In this document: piece after piece, positions 20,313 through 29,456 of the stretch | Layout: each line of letters begins with the position of its first letter | How positions within the stretch are numbered: the stretch's first letter is position 1 | Assembly: GCF_019426345.1 (NCBI RefSeq) | Contig: NZ_JAHLLW010000007.1 | Span: 141,118 to 205,117 of the forward strand | Direction of reading: 5' to 3' | DNA length: 64,000 nucleotides | Source: Marinomonas lutimaris | GTDB lineage: Bacteria; Pseudomonadota; Gammaproteobacteria; Pseudomonadales; Marinomonadaceae | Made by a program: the position numbers and the translations under genes | The notes under the pieces: generated by a model | Seen by the model: only the letters and a program-made list of their open reading frames with translations | The model's database searches: none | What the model was told of the DNA's origin: nothing

Positions 20313-23300
20313 TTATTCAAAGTCATTGTGATTACGATATTTGACTCGGAATAATATAGTGTAAAACACAGGTACTGCGACTAGTGTCAGTAAGGTTGCA
20401 AAGCCTAACCCAAAGGAAATAACTACCGCCATTCCTTCAAAGAACGCGTCGTAAAGTAAGGGTACCATACCCAGAATAGTGGTAACGGCGGCCATACATA
20501 CTGGGCGAACTCGGCTCACTGCGGAGACGAAAATGGCTTCGTACTTCTCTGTACCTTGTTCAAGCTCGTAGTTTATTTGGTCTGCTAATACGATACCGTT
20601 TTTCACAGTCATGCCAGATAAACTCAAGAACCCAAGCAATGCCATAAAACTAAACGCAGAGTTCATTACTAACAATCCGGTTGATACACCAATCAATGCT
20701 AATGGTACACAGAACCAAATAGTCAGCGGAACACGAACTGAGTTGAATAGTAGTATGGTAATAATGAACATAAACAAGTAGCCCATAGGCAATGCTTTGA
20801 ATATATTCGCTTGGGCGTCGGTACTGCTTTCGTATTCACCGCCCCAATCTAAGACATAACCTGGCGGCAATGGAATAGCTTCGATTGCACCACGAGTACG
20901 AGAGAAGATTGCCATGGCAGTTTCATCCCCTAGAATCTTCGGATCTGCCATTACAGTAATGGTTCGTTTACGATCACGACGCTCAATGATGGGATCTTCC
21001 CAGACGGTTTCAAATCCAGATACCAGGGTAGAAAGCGTTACGTACGATCCTGTCGCTGGGCTATAGATTTGTAGATCTCTGATTTGATCAATAGAAACTC
21101 GCTCATTCTCTGGTGCTGTTCGTACGATAGGCAATAAATCTGTGCCTTCACGATACAAGCCAATTTGTGATCCAGTGAAGTTCGTTAGCAGAACATCGTC
21201 TAGCTCTGTTTTGCTAATACCTAAACGTCGAGCTTGAGCATCATTAAAGAGAGGCCGAAGTACCTTAACAGGCTGACGCCAATCATCTTTAATATTTTCA
21301 AGTCCACCATCATTACGGTAGATTTCTTGAACTTGAGCACTGAATTGACGTAAAAGCTTAGGATCAGGGCCACTAATACGAGCTTCTAATTTTGCACCTG
21401 TTGAGGGGCCTAACTGAAGGCGCTGTAGTTTAACTTCAAGCTCTGGGTACTCTTCCTGCATTTTGTAATACAAGTCTTTGAGCAAGCCAGGAATAACGTC
21501 AGTGTCTTTAGTTCGAACAATAAACTGCGCGTAGCTTGAGTTAGTTTGCTCTGCCTCGTAAGTCAGCATGAAGCGCAAAGCGCCTTGTCCTGTGGTTGAG
21601 GTGACGTATTCAATTCGGTCGTCTTTCAATAGTTCTTTTTCGATCTCCTGCACAGTAAGGTAAGTATTATCAATGTGCGTTCCTTCAGGCATTTGAATGT
21701 CCATATAGAACATAGGTGTTGTTGAAGGTGGGAAGAAAGATTGTTTTACAAATTGAAACGCCCAACCTGCAGTAAACAAGCTACCTACCAAAAGAATGAC
21801 AGTTACCCAGCGGTAATGCATGGCTTTATCTAACAACCATTTATAACCAGTAAAGATAAATCCTTTGTAAGGGTCGACTAGTTCCTCAGCAGAACTGTCT
21901 TCACTGTTGGCTTTTGCAATCGTTTCTTTGAAAAATAAATCGCAGAAGAAAGGTGTTAGCGTAATAGCTGTGATCCAACTGAGCAGCAGTGAAATCAACA
22001 ATACATAGAAAAGTGAACCGACGAATTCCCCTACAGCATCTGGAGATAAGCCAATGGGTGCAAACGCAGTAACAGCAATTACGGTTGCGCCTAAAAGAGG
22101 CCATTTAGTTTGTTTCACAACGGCGCTAGCCGCTTGCAATTTGGTCATGCCTCTTTGCATTCCAATAAGCACACCTTCGGTTACCACTATGGCGTTATCG
22201 ACCAGCATCCCGAGCGCTATAATTAATCCACCAAGGGAAATCCGCTGCAGGTTGATATGGAAGTAATCCATCACGATAAAGGTGCCAAGAATGGTAAGTA
22301 GTAAAATGATACCAATCAAAATACCAGAGCGAATGCCCATAAAAACCAACAGCACAAGGATAACGATACCCACAGCTTCAGCTAGGTTTAGTAGGAAATT
22401 CGATACGGAGCGTTCTACTTCTTTAGATTGGAAGTAGATTGGTTCCATGTTTAAACCAACCGGTTGCTGATATTGCAGCTCCTCAATTCGGTTTTCTAAT
22501 GCTTCACCAATTTTGACGACGTTTACACCCGATGAAAACGAGACGCCAAGTAATAGGGATTTGGCACCGTTAAAATCGACAATGTGAGTTCTTGGCTCTA
22601 CGTATTCACGTTTGATGGTGGCTATGTCACTCAAACGAATTAAATTCCCATCCGTTGGTGTACCAACAATGAGGTTTTCAAGTTCAGAAATATCTTTGAA
22701 TTCACCTGTAGGGCTGATGCGAATGTATTCACTACCTACTTTGACGCTACCAGCATTAGATACGCTGTTTTGGTTTGATAACAAGGTTTCTAACTGACTA
22801 GGAGCAATGCCCATGTTAGTTAGCTTAGAGCGAGAGATCTCAATGGTGACTTGCTCATCTTGCTCGCCAGCCACAGTCACTTTAGCAACGCCGTCCACAA
22901 GAACTAGCTCGCGTTTGACATAATCTACGTAGTTTTTCAGGTCTTTATATGGATAGCCTTGGCCATTGATTGCCAGCATGACACCGTATACATCGCCAAA
23001 ATCATCTAAAACGATAGGTGTTGCAACGCCACTAGGAAAAGTACCAGTAATATCACGAATTTTCTTACGTACTTCATCCCATATCTGTTTAAGTTCTTTT
23101 GCTCGATAGGTATCTTTTATCGTCAATTGAACTTTTGAATAGCCTGCCTTTGAGGTCGATGTGATTTTATCAACGTAAGGCAAGTTTTGTAGTTCTCGCT
23201 CAATAGGGTAAGTAACTTCTTCTTCTACCTGTTCTGGTGAGGCGCCAGGGTAGTAAGTAATAATAAGAGAGTCCTTGATAGTAAACTCAGGATCTTCTAA

Positions 23301-23402
23301 TTGACCAAGGCTTGTGAATGCAATAATACCGCCAACCAATAAGATCAGCGTGACCATCCAGCTCGTAACTTTACGTTTAATAAAATAAGCAGCAATATCC
23401 AT
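20313..23402 (-). CDS. RND-family multidrug efflux permease
   Basis: 1029 residues, full length for the AcrB/HAE1 family. Inner-membrane proton antiporter that with its adaptor and an outer-membrane channel exports toxic compounds. Two repeats of one plus five helices flank large periplasmic loops (about 35-330 and 560-870). The first-repeat proton-relay segment reads LGMLVDNAIVVTEG, with Asp-Asn where AcrB has Asp-Asp, a variation seen in other RND subgroups. The N-terminus SLGQLEDPEF and PGASPEQVEEEV match the 'efflux RND permease' branch of MexK/VmeI-like pumps. The start codon overlaps the adaptor stop, showing coupling. No outer-membrane factor gene is present here. Confidence 0.94.
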   Translation of the reverse strand: MDIAAYFIKRKVTSWMVTLILLVGGIIAFTSLGQLEDPEFTIKDSLIITYYPGASPEQVEEEVTYPIERELQNLPYVDKITSTSKAGYSKVQLTIKDTYRAKELKQIWDEVRKKIRDITGTFPSGVATPIVLDDFGDVYGVMLAINGQGYPYKDLKNYVDYVKRELVLVDGVAKVTVAGEQDEQVTIEISRSKLTNMGIAPSQLETLLSNQNSVSNAGSVKVGSEYIRISPTGEFKDISELENLIVGTPTDGNLIRLSDIATIKREYVEPRTHIVDFNGAKSLLLGVSFSSGVNVVKIGEALENRIEELQYQQPVGLNMEPIYFQSKEVERSVSNFLLNLAEAVGIVILVLLVFMGIRSGILIGIILLLTILGTFIVMDYFHINLQRISLGGLIIALGMLVDNAIVVTEGVLIGMQRGMTKLQAASAVVKQTKWPLLGATVIAVTAFAPIGLSPDAVGEFVGSLFYVLLISLLLSWITAITLTPFFCDLFFKETIAKANSEDSSAEELVDPYKGFIFTGYKWLLDKAMHYRWVTVILLVGSLFTAGWAFQFVKQSFFPPSTTPMFYMDIQMPEGTHIDNTYLTVQEIEKELLKDDRIEYVTSTTGQGALRFMLTYEAEQTNSSYAQFIVRTKDTDVIPGLLKDLYYKMQEEYPELEVKLQRLQLGPSTGAKLEARISGPDPKLLRQFSAQVQEIYRNDGGLENIKDDWRQPVKVLRPLFNDAQARRLGISKTELDDVLLTNFTGSQIGLYREGTDLLPIVRTAPENERVSIDQIRDLQIYSPATGSYVTLSTLVSGFETVWEDPIIERRDRKRTITVMADPKILGDETAMAIFSRTRGAIEAIPLPPGYVLDWGGEYESSTDAQANIFKALPMGYLFMFIITILLFNSVRVPLTIWFCVPLALIGVSTGLLVMNSAFSFMALLGFLSLSGMTVKNGIVLADQINYELEQGTEKYEAIFVSAVSRVRPVCMAAVTTILGMVPLLYDAFFEGMAVVISFGLGFATLLTLVAVPVFYTILFRVKYRNHNDFE

Positions 23403-24514
23403 TATAGGCCTCGCTCACGTGTCCATGGGCGAACGTGCATGGCTTCAGTCAGGCTATGTACACCAGCTGCAACTACTTGGTCTCCGGCTTTAAGTCCTGA
23501 AACGATTTCAATTTGATTACCTTGTAATGCCCCTAACTTCACTTGGCGAGCATTAACTTGGTTAGTGTCTTTATTAAATACCCAAACAGTGCTATTTGAT
23601 TCTCCAGTTGTCGTGTCTTCGTGGCGAAGAACTGCTTCAACGGGAACAACATAATGTTTCTTCTGACCTAATAGGCGGCTAAGATCTATGTCTACGTTGG
23701 CCGTCATACCAGGTAGTAGCGTATGGTGTGGGCCATCATAACGCTGGAGTCGTAATGTTACATCGTAGGCTTTTGTTGTTTGATCTGGTGTGGTTTTGTG
23801 TTCTTTATAGCTGCCAGTTAAAACTTCGTCTGGTGCAACGTCCACAACAACCGTCGGTTTGTAATCTGAATTAGTGGATTTAATACTGACGACTAAACTT
23901 TCAGGTACTTGAAATTCCACATCTAAATCTTCGATGTTTTGTATGTGCATGAGTGTTTGTGTCGCACTTACGTATTGGAAATTTTCTGTGGGTACAGAGG
24001 CAATGACGCCTTTGAATGGCGCGTATACTTTAGTGTATTTAAGCTGGTTTTTTGCCGTTTCTAGAGCATTATTCATTTGATCTAATGTTGCTTTACTTGA
24101 ATCGTACTCGGATTTTGTTGTAGCGTTTTGCTTATATATTGCTTGAATACGTTTGAATTGTGCTTCGGCAAGGCTTTGGTTTGCTTGAGCAAGTTCTACT
24201 TGAAGTTTGAAATCCGTTGGATCAAGAACTGCAAGTAGTTCGCCTTTGTTCACGCGTTGCCCTGCAACAACATTTAACTCCATTAACTGTCCACCAACAC
24301 GAAATGCTATATCAGCTTCTTCACTGGCTTTTAATTCAGCAGGGAAACGACGGACATTTACAGCATCGGTTGCGGCAATTGAAATCAGCTTAACTGGGCG
24401 AATAATTTCTTTTTCTACGACGGCTTCATCTTCGTTCGATGAGCAACCGACTAGAAGCAGAGAGGCAGCCAGCGTCATACCAATAATCGTATTTAAACGT
24501 TTTTTGGGGTTCAT
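23402..24514 (-). CDS. RND efflux periplasmic adaptor (HlyD family), lipoprotein
   Basis: 370 residues. A lipoprotein signal with lipobox LLVGC (Cys about residue 24) anchors it to the inner membrane. AEDIAFRVGGQL-like EEADIAFRVGGQLMELNVVAGQRVNKGELLAVLDPTDF is the lipoyl half-motif; a helical hairpin of about 60 residues follows (LAQANQSLAEAQFKRIQAIY...), then APFKGVIAS and a beta-barrel domain. It links the RND permease with an outer-membrane channel. First gene of the pump operon. Confidence 0.93.
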   Translation of the reverse strand: MNPKKRLNTIIGMTLAASLLLVGCSSNEDEAVVEKEIIRPVKLISIAATDAVNVRRFPAELKASEEADIAFRVGGQLMELNVVAGQRVNKGELLAVLDPTDFKLQVELAQANQSLAEAQFKRIQAIYKQNATTKSEYDSSKATLDQMNNALETAKNQLKYTKVYAPFKGVIASVPTENFQYVSATQTLMHIQNIEDLDVEFQVPESLVVSIKSTNSDYKPTVVVDVAPDEVLTGSYKEHKTTPDQTTKAYDVTLRLQRYDGPHHTLLPGMTANVDIDLSRLLGQKKHYVVPVEAVLRHEDTTTGESNSTVWVFNKDTNQVNARQVKLGALQGNQIEIVSGLKAGDQVVAAGVHSLTEAMHVRPWTRERGL

Positions 24515-24606
24515 TCATTGCTCCGTAAATATTTAGGAAATTAATAGTTAGATGAATCTATATTATATCTCTTGCTTAAGGATATGAACTTTTAAATATA
24601 TATGAA

Positions 24607-24630
24607 AGATATTCCTCTAAAGGGATATCT
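24607..24630. repeat. 9-bp dyad upstream of the adaptor gene
   Basis: AGATATTCC and GGGATATCT form a near-perfect dyad (one G-T) around TCTAAA. It lies between the LysR stop at 24655 and the adaptor start at 24514. It could be a regulator site for the pump operon or a weak terminator of the LysR gene. Confidence 0.35.
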
Positions 24631-24654
24631 AATGAGAATAGCTGCTATTTTGCC

Positions 24655-25563
24655 TTATTGTGTTTTTTCTAACTCATCTAAAAAAGTTTCTAAAATAAGA
24701 TTGGCGCGGGCACCTTTTCTGGTGATAGCTGAGAATTGTGTTATGTAGTGGCATTCTTCTGGGAGAATAGGGCGCATGCGTCCGTCACGAATCCAGTGGG
24801 CAGCCACATGATCTGGTAAAAAACCGATATAACGGCCAGTTAAAATAAGGAAGGCAATTCCTTCTCTGTCTGTGGCTGTGGCACTTGCGGTAAGAGGTTG
24901 ATGCTGGGCTTTTATTTCGGGTGTTTGGGCATAGGCAGGAAGTACAGCATCAAACTCTTTAAGTTTGGCTTTTGATATTTTATTATCAGCGACACTAAAC
25001 AATGGATGAGTGTCACTACAATAGAGTTTGGACTCTTCTTCGTAAAGGTGGTGATAATCCAAACCGCTGAGTATTTTTAAATCTGGCACGATACCAACAT
25101 GTAAACGCCCATCTAGCACGCCTCGCTCTACATCCGTAGGCGGAATCATTCTAATGTTAATGGCAACCTGTGGGCCTTTGTCTTTTAGTCCTGCTAAAGC
25201 TCTTGTGATACGAGTATGCGGCAAGGTAACGAGATTATCAGTGATGCCAATATTTAACTCACCTTTTAGATGTTGGTGAAGAGCGTTGATATTGGTTCTG
25301 AAATCTTCGATGGAAGACAGTAGCTGTAAGGTAAAGTCATAGACTTGACTGCCTTCGTTTGTCAGCGAAAACCCTGAGCGTCCTCGTTGACATAAACGGA
25401 AGCCTAAACGTGTTTCTAAATCAGATATGGCAATACTGATCGCGGCTCGACTGATATTTAACTCAACCTCTGCGGCTGAAAAGCCACCGCATTCCACCAC
25501 GGTTCGATAAATCCGCAATACGCGTAGATCTGCATCGCTTACCTGACTTTGAAATTGGTTCAT
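24655..25563 (-). CDS. LysR-family regulator, divergent from mmsA
   Basis: 302 residues. The helix-turn-helix covers about residues 11-70 (VLRIYRTVVECGGFSAAEVELNISRAAISIAISDLE), then an effector-binding domain with DGRLHVGIVPDLK. Divergent from the aldehyde dehydrogenase gene with a 176-bp gap, so a role as its regulator is likely but unproven. It ends 140 bp before the RND adaptor gene on the same strand. Confidence 0.88.
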   Translation of the reverse strand: MNQFQSQVSDADLRVLRIYRTVVECGGFSAAEVELNISRAAISIAISDLETRLGFRLCQRGRSGFSLTNEGSQVYDFTLQLLSSIEDFRTNINALHQHLKGELNIGITDNLVTLPHTRITRALAGLKDKGPQVAINIRMIPPTDVERGVLDGRLHVGIVPDLKILSGLDYHHLYEEESKLYCSDTHPLFSVADNKISKAKLKEFDAVLPAYAQTPEIKAQHQPLTASATATDREGIAFLILTGRYIGFLPDHVAAHWIRDGRMRPILPEECHYITQFSAITRKGARANLILETFLDELEKTQ

Positions 25564-25739
25564 TGTTGGCCTATATGTTCGTTAAGTTAGTTAAGTAAAT
25601 GATTAACTAAGCGTTAATAGATTCGACTTTTTATAATCTATTCCCATAGGCATAGTAGAGTCAATGTTTGTTACTAATGTGACTTTTTTATGTCGTTATG
25701 ATGCGACTAACCCTTTTAGAATGACTATATGGAGTACTC

Positions 25740-27230
25740 ATGGAAATCATCGGGCATTTGATCGACGGCAAGTATTCAGAGCAAGCCGAACGTACTCAGG
25801 ATGTGTTTAATCCAGCAACTGGTAAGGTATCAAAAAAAGTCGCTATTGCTTCTCGTGCAACGGTTGAAGAAGCGATTGCCGCTGCTCAAGCTGCTTATCC
25901 AGAATGGCGTAATACTCCGCCATTAAAGCGCGCCCGCATTATGTTTAATTACAAAGTCTTATTAGAAAAACACTCGGATAAAATTTGCGAACTGATTGGC
26001 GCTGAGCATGGCAAGATTTGCCATGACGCCGCCGGAGAGTTGCAGCGCGGCATTGAAAATGTTGAATACGCCTGTGGTGCGCCAGAGTTATTAAAAGGCG
26101 AGTTCAGTAAAAACGTCGGTCCAAATATCGATTCTTGGAGCGAGTTTCAGCCGTTAGGAGTAGTTGCTGGTATTACACCATTTAACTTCCCAGCCATGGT
26201 GCCGCTATGGATGTTCCCGATGGCGATTGTGTGCGGCAATACTTTTGTTTTGAAACCATCGGAACGTGATCCGAGCACTGCATTATTTATCGCTGAGTTA
26301 CTGCATGATGCGGGCTTGCCTGCCGGCGTCTTTAACGTGGTAAATGGTGATAAAGTGGCAGTTGATACCTTGTTGGAAGACAAACGAGTAAAAGCTGTGA
26401 GTTTTGTGGGTTCCACACCAATTGCTGAATATATTTATAGCAAAGCCAGTGCAAATGGCAAACGCTGCCAAGCTCTAGGCGGAGCAAAAAATCACGCGAT
26501 TGTCATGCCAGATGCAGATATGGATAACGTCGTCAGCCAGTTACTTGGTGCGGCCTTCGGTTCGTCTGGGGAGCGTTGCATGGCTTTGTCGGTTGCTGTT
26601 GCGGTTGGTAAAGCGGCTGGAGATGCTTTGGTGAGTAAAATGGCCGACGCCATGAAACCGCTTAAGGTGGGGGAATGCTCAGATAAGAGTAATGACTTTG
26701 GTCCAGTTATCACCAAAGAGCATAAAGACAAAGTAGTTGGCTTTATTGATAGTGCAGAATCACAAGGTGCCACTATTGTTGTTGATGGTCGCCATCCAAA
26801 TGTTTCAGGTTATGAGAATGGCTTCTTTGTTGGGGCGACATTGATAGATGGCGTGACCAAAGACATGGAAAGCTATCAGCAAGAGATTTTTGGCCCTGTG
26901 CTGCAAGTGGTGCGAGTCGATACTATGGAAGAGGCTATGACGCTGATTAACGACCATGAATACGGTAACGGCACCTGTATCTTCACTCGTGATGGCGAAG
27001 CGGCGCGTTATTTCTCTGATCATATTGAAGTGGGCATGGTAGGTATTAATGTACCTTTACCTGTGCCTGTGGCGTATCACAGCTTTGGTGGTTGGAAACG
27101 TTCTCTGTTTGGTGATTTACACGCTTACGGTCCAGATGCCGTGCGCTTTTACACTAAACGCAAAACCATTACTCAGCGTTGGCCTTCGGCTGGTGTTCGT
27201 GAGGGAAAGAGTTTTTCTTTCCCTTCATAA
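25740..27230 (+). CDS. mmsA: Methylmalonate-semialdehyde dehydrogenase (CoA-acylating)
   Basis: 496 residues, ALDH superfamily. It converts malonate or methylmalonate semialdehyde with CoA and NAD to acetyl-CoA or propionyl-CoA plus carbon dioxide, in valine, beta-alanine or inositol breakdown. GHLIDGKYSEQAERTQDVFNPATG, FNFPAMVPLWMFPMAI, GAKNHAIVMPDAD and the catalytic Cys in SSGERCMALSVAV are MmsA-specific. No mmsB or acyl-CoA dehydrogenase gene is adjacent, so the source of its substrate is not shown. TGGAG precedes the ATG. Confidence 0.95.
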   Translation: MEIIGHLIDGKYSEQAERTQDVFNPATGKVSKKVAIASRATVEEAIAAAQAAYPEWRNTPPLKRARIMFNYKVLLEKHSDKICELIGAEHGKICHDAAGELQRGIENVEYACGAPELLKGEFSKNVGPNIDSWSEFQPLGVVAGITPFNFPAMVPLWMFPMAIVCGNTFVLKPSERDPSTALFIAELLHDAGLPAGVFNVVNGDKVAVDTLLEDKRVKAVSFVGSTPIAEYIYSKASANGKRCQALGGAKNHAIVMPDADMDNVVSQLLGAAFGSSGERCMALSVAVAVGKAAGDALVSKMADAMKPLKVGECSDKSNDFGPVITKEHKDKVVGFIDSAESQGATIVVDGRHPNVSGYENGFFVGATLIDGVTKDMESYQQEIFGPVLQVVRVDTMEEAMTLINDHEYGNGTCIFTRDGEAARYFSDHIEVGMVGINVPLPVPVAYHSFGGWKRSLFGDLHAYGPDAVRFYTKRKTITQRWPSAGVREGKSFSFPS

Positions 27231-27290
27231 GTTGAATAAGTTAAATCTCAGACGTTTCTTTCGATTCTTTTATGCAATGTGAGAAATGTT

Positions 27291-28457
27291 TTAATGGTCG
27301 CTTACTACTTGGTAGCGGCCATTTTTTTTAGCTTGATAAAGCGAATCATCGACTCGTTTTAAAGCGTCTTCAGCGGTTTCATTTTCTTCTACTTGAATCA
27401 GACCAAAGCTACAACTGATAGTCTTATCCCAGTTTTCTAAAAATACATGATTAGGCATCTCTTTACAGATTGTCTCTATACGTTGTTGAATTTTAGCGAG
27501 TTCCACATTAGGGAAGATGAACAGAAACTCTTCGCCACCCCAACGGCTTGAAATATCGGTTTCACGCATGGATTTCGACAGATAACTTGAGATCTTGACG
27601 AGAATCTCATCACCCTTGCTATGCCCCAGTTGGTCATTTACTCTTTTGAAATGGTCAACGTCAACTAAACTAATACAGAAAGGGGCTTTATCCTCACCCT
27701 TTTGATTAGCGTAATAATTTAACGCTTCAAGACCAAAGCGACGGTTAAATAGCTGTGTTAGTTCATCTTTCTCGGCTAACTCAGCCATTAAAAAGTATTG
27801 TTTATCATACGCCGAGCGAGAAATAGCTGCAGTGATGATGAAGGGAAGGCTTGCTCCCATGACATTGAATATAAAAAACAGCGGATAGTAAGAGGTTAAG
27901 CTATCTGCTTTATCTTGGGAGAATACGTTAAGTAGAGTGAATGCTGTTATATGGATTAAAGCAATCACTGTTGACCAAGCAACACTAAAGCAGGGAATGG
28001 CCATCAAGAGTAGAGCCATCGGCCAAAGGTAATACTGAAAGCCTGCCTCAACTCCCAATAAGCTGGTGGCTAAAACAGCATGGCTGAGTACTTCGATGCT
28101 CATGATTAAAATAGAAATATCGTGTCGTCCAATACGATTAAACCAAAATGTCAGTAGCCAAGCGGATACACTTAAAATATTGATCCAAGCAAGCAGGGGG
28201 TGATCGAGGTAGATAAATAATAAAATGAAAATAAAATGAGCAACACACCCAATAGAGGATGCTGTATTTAAAATTTTAGAGGTTTGCTGGAGGCTATTGA
28301 ATATGTGGTTTGAAGTGAAAGAATGCTGGTGCTTAAATTTGCTAGTATTTACCACGAGTGCTGCAATCCTTGACTTGTTTAGTTGAGTATACAAAAGTGC
28401 TTTTTCATCAATTAATTGCACTTTTATAATTACGAAATAGAATCTACTTTGGTTCAT
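27291..28457 (-). CDS. Membrane-bound GGDEF diguanylate cyclase
   Basis: 388 residues. Five or six hydrophobic segments (about residues 70-220) precede a C-terminal GGDEF domain (about 230-385). The active-site motif is intact as GGEEF within SSRWGGEEFLF, and the inhibitory I-site RxxD (RETD) lies exactly five residues before it, so product inhibition by cyclic di-GMP is expected. No known sensory domain is recognised in the membrane part. The start is uncertain: the first 40-60 residues are unusual and no strong ribosome binding site precedes position 28457. It converges with mmsA, whose terminator overlaps the end of this gene. Confidence 0.88.
   Translation of the reverse strand: MNQSRFYFVIIKVQLIDEKALLYTQLNKSRIAALVVNTSKFKHQHSFTSNHIFNSLQQTSKILNTASSIGCVAHFIFILLFIYLDHPLLAWINILSVSAWLLTFWFNRIGRHDISILIMSIEVLSHAVLATSLLGVEAGFQYYLWPMALLLMAIPCFSVAWSTVIALIHITAFTLLNVFSQDKADSLTSYYPLFFIFNVMGASLPFIITAAISRSAYDKQYFLMAELAEKDELTQLFNRRFGLEALNYYANQKGEDKAPFCISLVDVDHFKRVNDQLGHSKGDEILVKISSYLSKSMRETDISSRWGGEEFLFIFPNVELAKIQQRIETICKEMPNHVFLENWDKTISCSFGLIQVEENETAEDALKRVDDSLYQAKKNGRYQVVSDH
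27293..27329 (+). terminator. Terminator of mmsA, lying inside the 3' end of the GGDEF gene
   Basis: AATGGTCGCT and AGCGGCCATT form a 10-bp stem (one G-T pair) followed by eight Ts on the plus strand. Its antisense is the last codons of the diguanylate cyclase gene. Confidence 0.75.
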
Positions 28458-28494
28458 TTCTATTAAAATTTTTCTTTACACTACCGGATGTCAT

Positions 28495-29109
28495 ATGAAG
28501 AAAAAGCGTAGCGTTGCTTCATTATCAAGATTCTTATGCTTAATCATAGCGTTATTTTTAACCGCTTGTTCAGGAATGGAGGCAAATAAAAAAGCAGATG
28601 TCGACGTATCTGACAGTTTAGTAATTGATGTAGAAGGAAATTCGGCTTATTTGTCCGGTGTCTTAGGTAGTGATCTAGTTAAACAGCTCAGTGATATGGT
28701 GCGTAAAAATCCGAATGTAACGGACTTAGTCTTAGTTGACGTGCCTGGTTCTGTTGATCAAGAAGCGACAATGGAAGGTGCGCGATTGATTCGTCGCCTT
28801 GGCTTGAATACTAGTATCGCTCAGACTGGTTATGTGCTTTCTGGCGGAGTTGATTTATTCTTAGGAGGCGTAACACGAAGTATCGGTGCAGGTGCTGGCG
28901 TAGGTGTTCATGCTTGGTCGGATGGTACAAGAATTAAAGCAACAAATTTAAATGTATCTGATCCTGTTCACGCCGCCTATGTTAATTTTTATTTGGAAAT
29001 GGGTGTGCCAGAACGTTTTTATTGGTTTTCCTTGGATGCCGCTCCAGCGGACCGAGTGTATTTTTTGTCGCCTGAAGAAGTGTACGATTTTCAGCTAGCG
29101 ACAGAATAA
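28495..29109 (+). CDS. Lipoprotein with ClpP/SppA-like fold signature
   Basis: 204 residues. A lipoprotein signal with LTAC lipobox (Cys about residue 25) places it in the envelope. The mature part reads LVIDVEGNSAYLSGVLGSDLVKQL, then DLVLVDVPGSVDQEATMEGARLI and SGGVDLFLGGVTRSIGAGAGVGVHAW, which resembles by eye the ClpP/crotonase pattern (a turn of small residues, SGG, then G-x-G-x-G-x-H). The region where a ClpP-type Ser would lie has SGG (about residue 117) and the His of VGVHAW follows; activity is unproven. Divergent from the GGDEF gene by 37 bp. Confidence 0.7.
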   Translation: MKKKRSVASLSRFLCLIIALFLTACSGMEANKKADVDVSDSLVIDVEGNSAYLSGVLGSDLVKQLSDMVRKNPNVTDLVLVDVPGSVDQEATMEGARLIRRLGLNTSIAQTGYVLSGGVDLFLGGVTRSIGAGAGVGVHAWSDGTRIKATNLNVSDPVHAAYVNFYLEMGVPERFYWFSLDAAPADRVYFLSPEEVYDFQLATE

Positions 29110-29143
29110 AGCAGACTCACATAAACCTTTAGAGGGAGGCGTT

Positions 29144-29431
29144 ATGGAACAAATAGAACTGTTTGCCATAGAAAGCCCTTGCCGAGGTGTGTGTGAAAAC
29201 AGTGCCAAAGGATTCTGTAAAGGTTGTTTGCGCAGTAGGGAAGAGCGCTTTCATTGGTTTTCTTTGTCCAATGAAGCGCGACATCATGTATTGGATCTTT
29301 GTCAGCAACGTCGTGCGCGTCTGCTAAAAGCTCGCCAAGAAAGATTGGAAGCCGATTCTGCCAAGGCGCTTCCATATGGTATGGAAGATGAACAGATGAC
29401 AGACCTGTTTGAACTAACAAATGATTACTGA
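29144..29431 (+). CDS. DUF1289 family protein
   Basis: 95 residues. SPCRGVCENSAKGFCKGCLRSREERFHWFSLS holds the four cysteines of DUF1289, probably a small metal-binding module. Function unknown. A strong GGAGG ribosome binding site precedes it. It is 34 bp after the lipoprotein gene on the same strand and converges with radA. Confidence 0.9.
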   Translation: MEQIELFAIESPCRGVCENSAKGFCKGCLRSREERFHWFSLSNEARHHVLDLCQQRRARLLKARQERLEADSAKALPYGMEDEQMTDLFELTNDY

Positions 29432-29456
29432 CCTATTCGGGTTGTTAATCGGTCAA

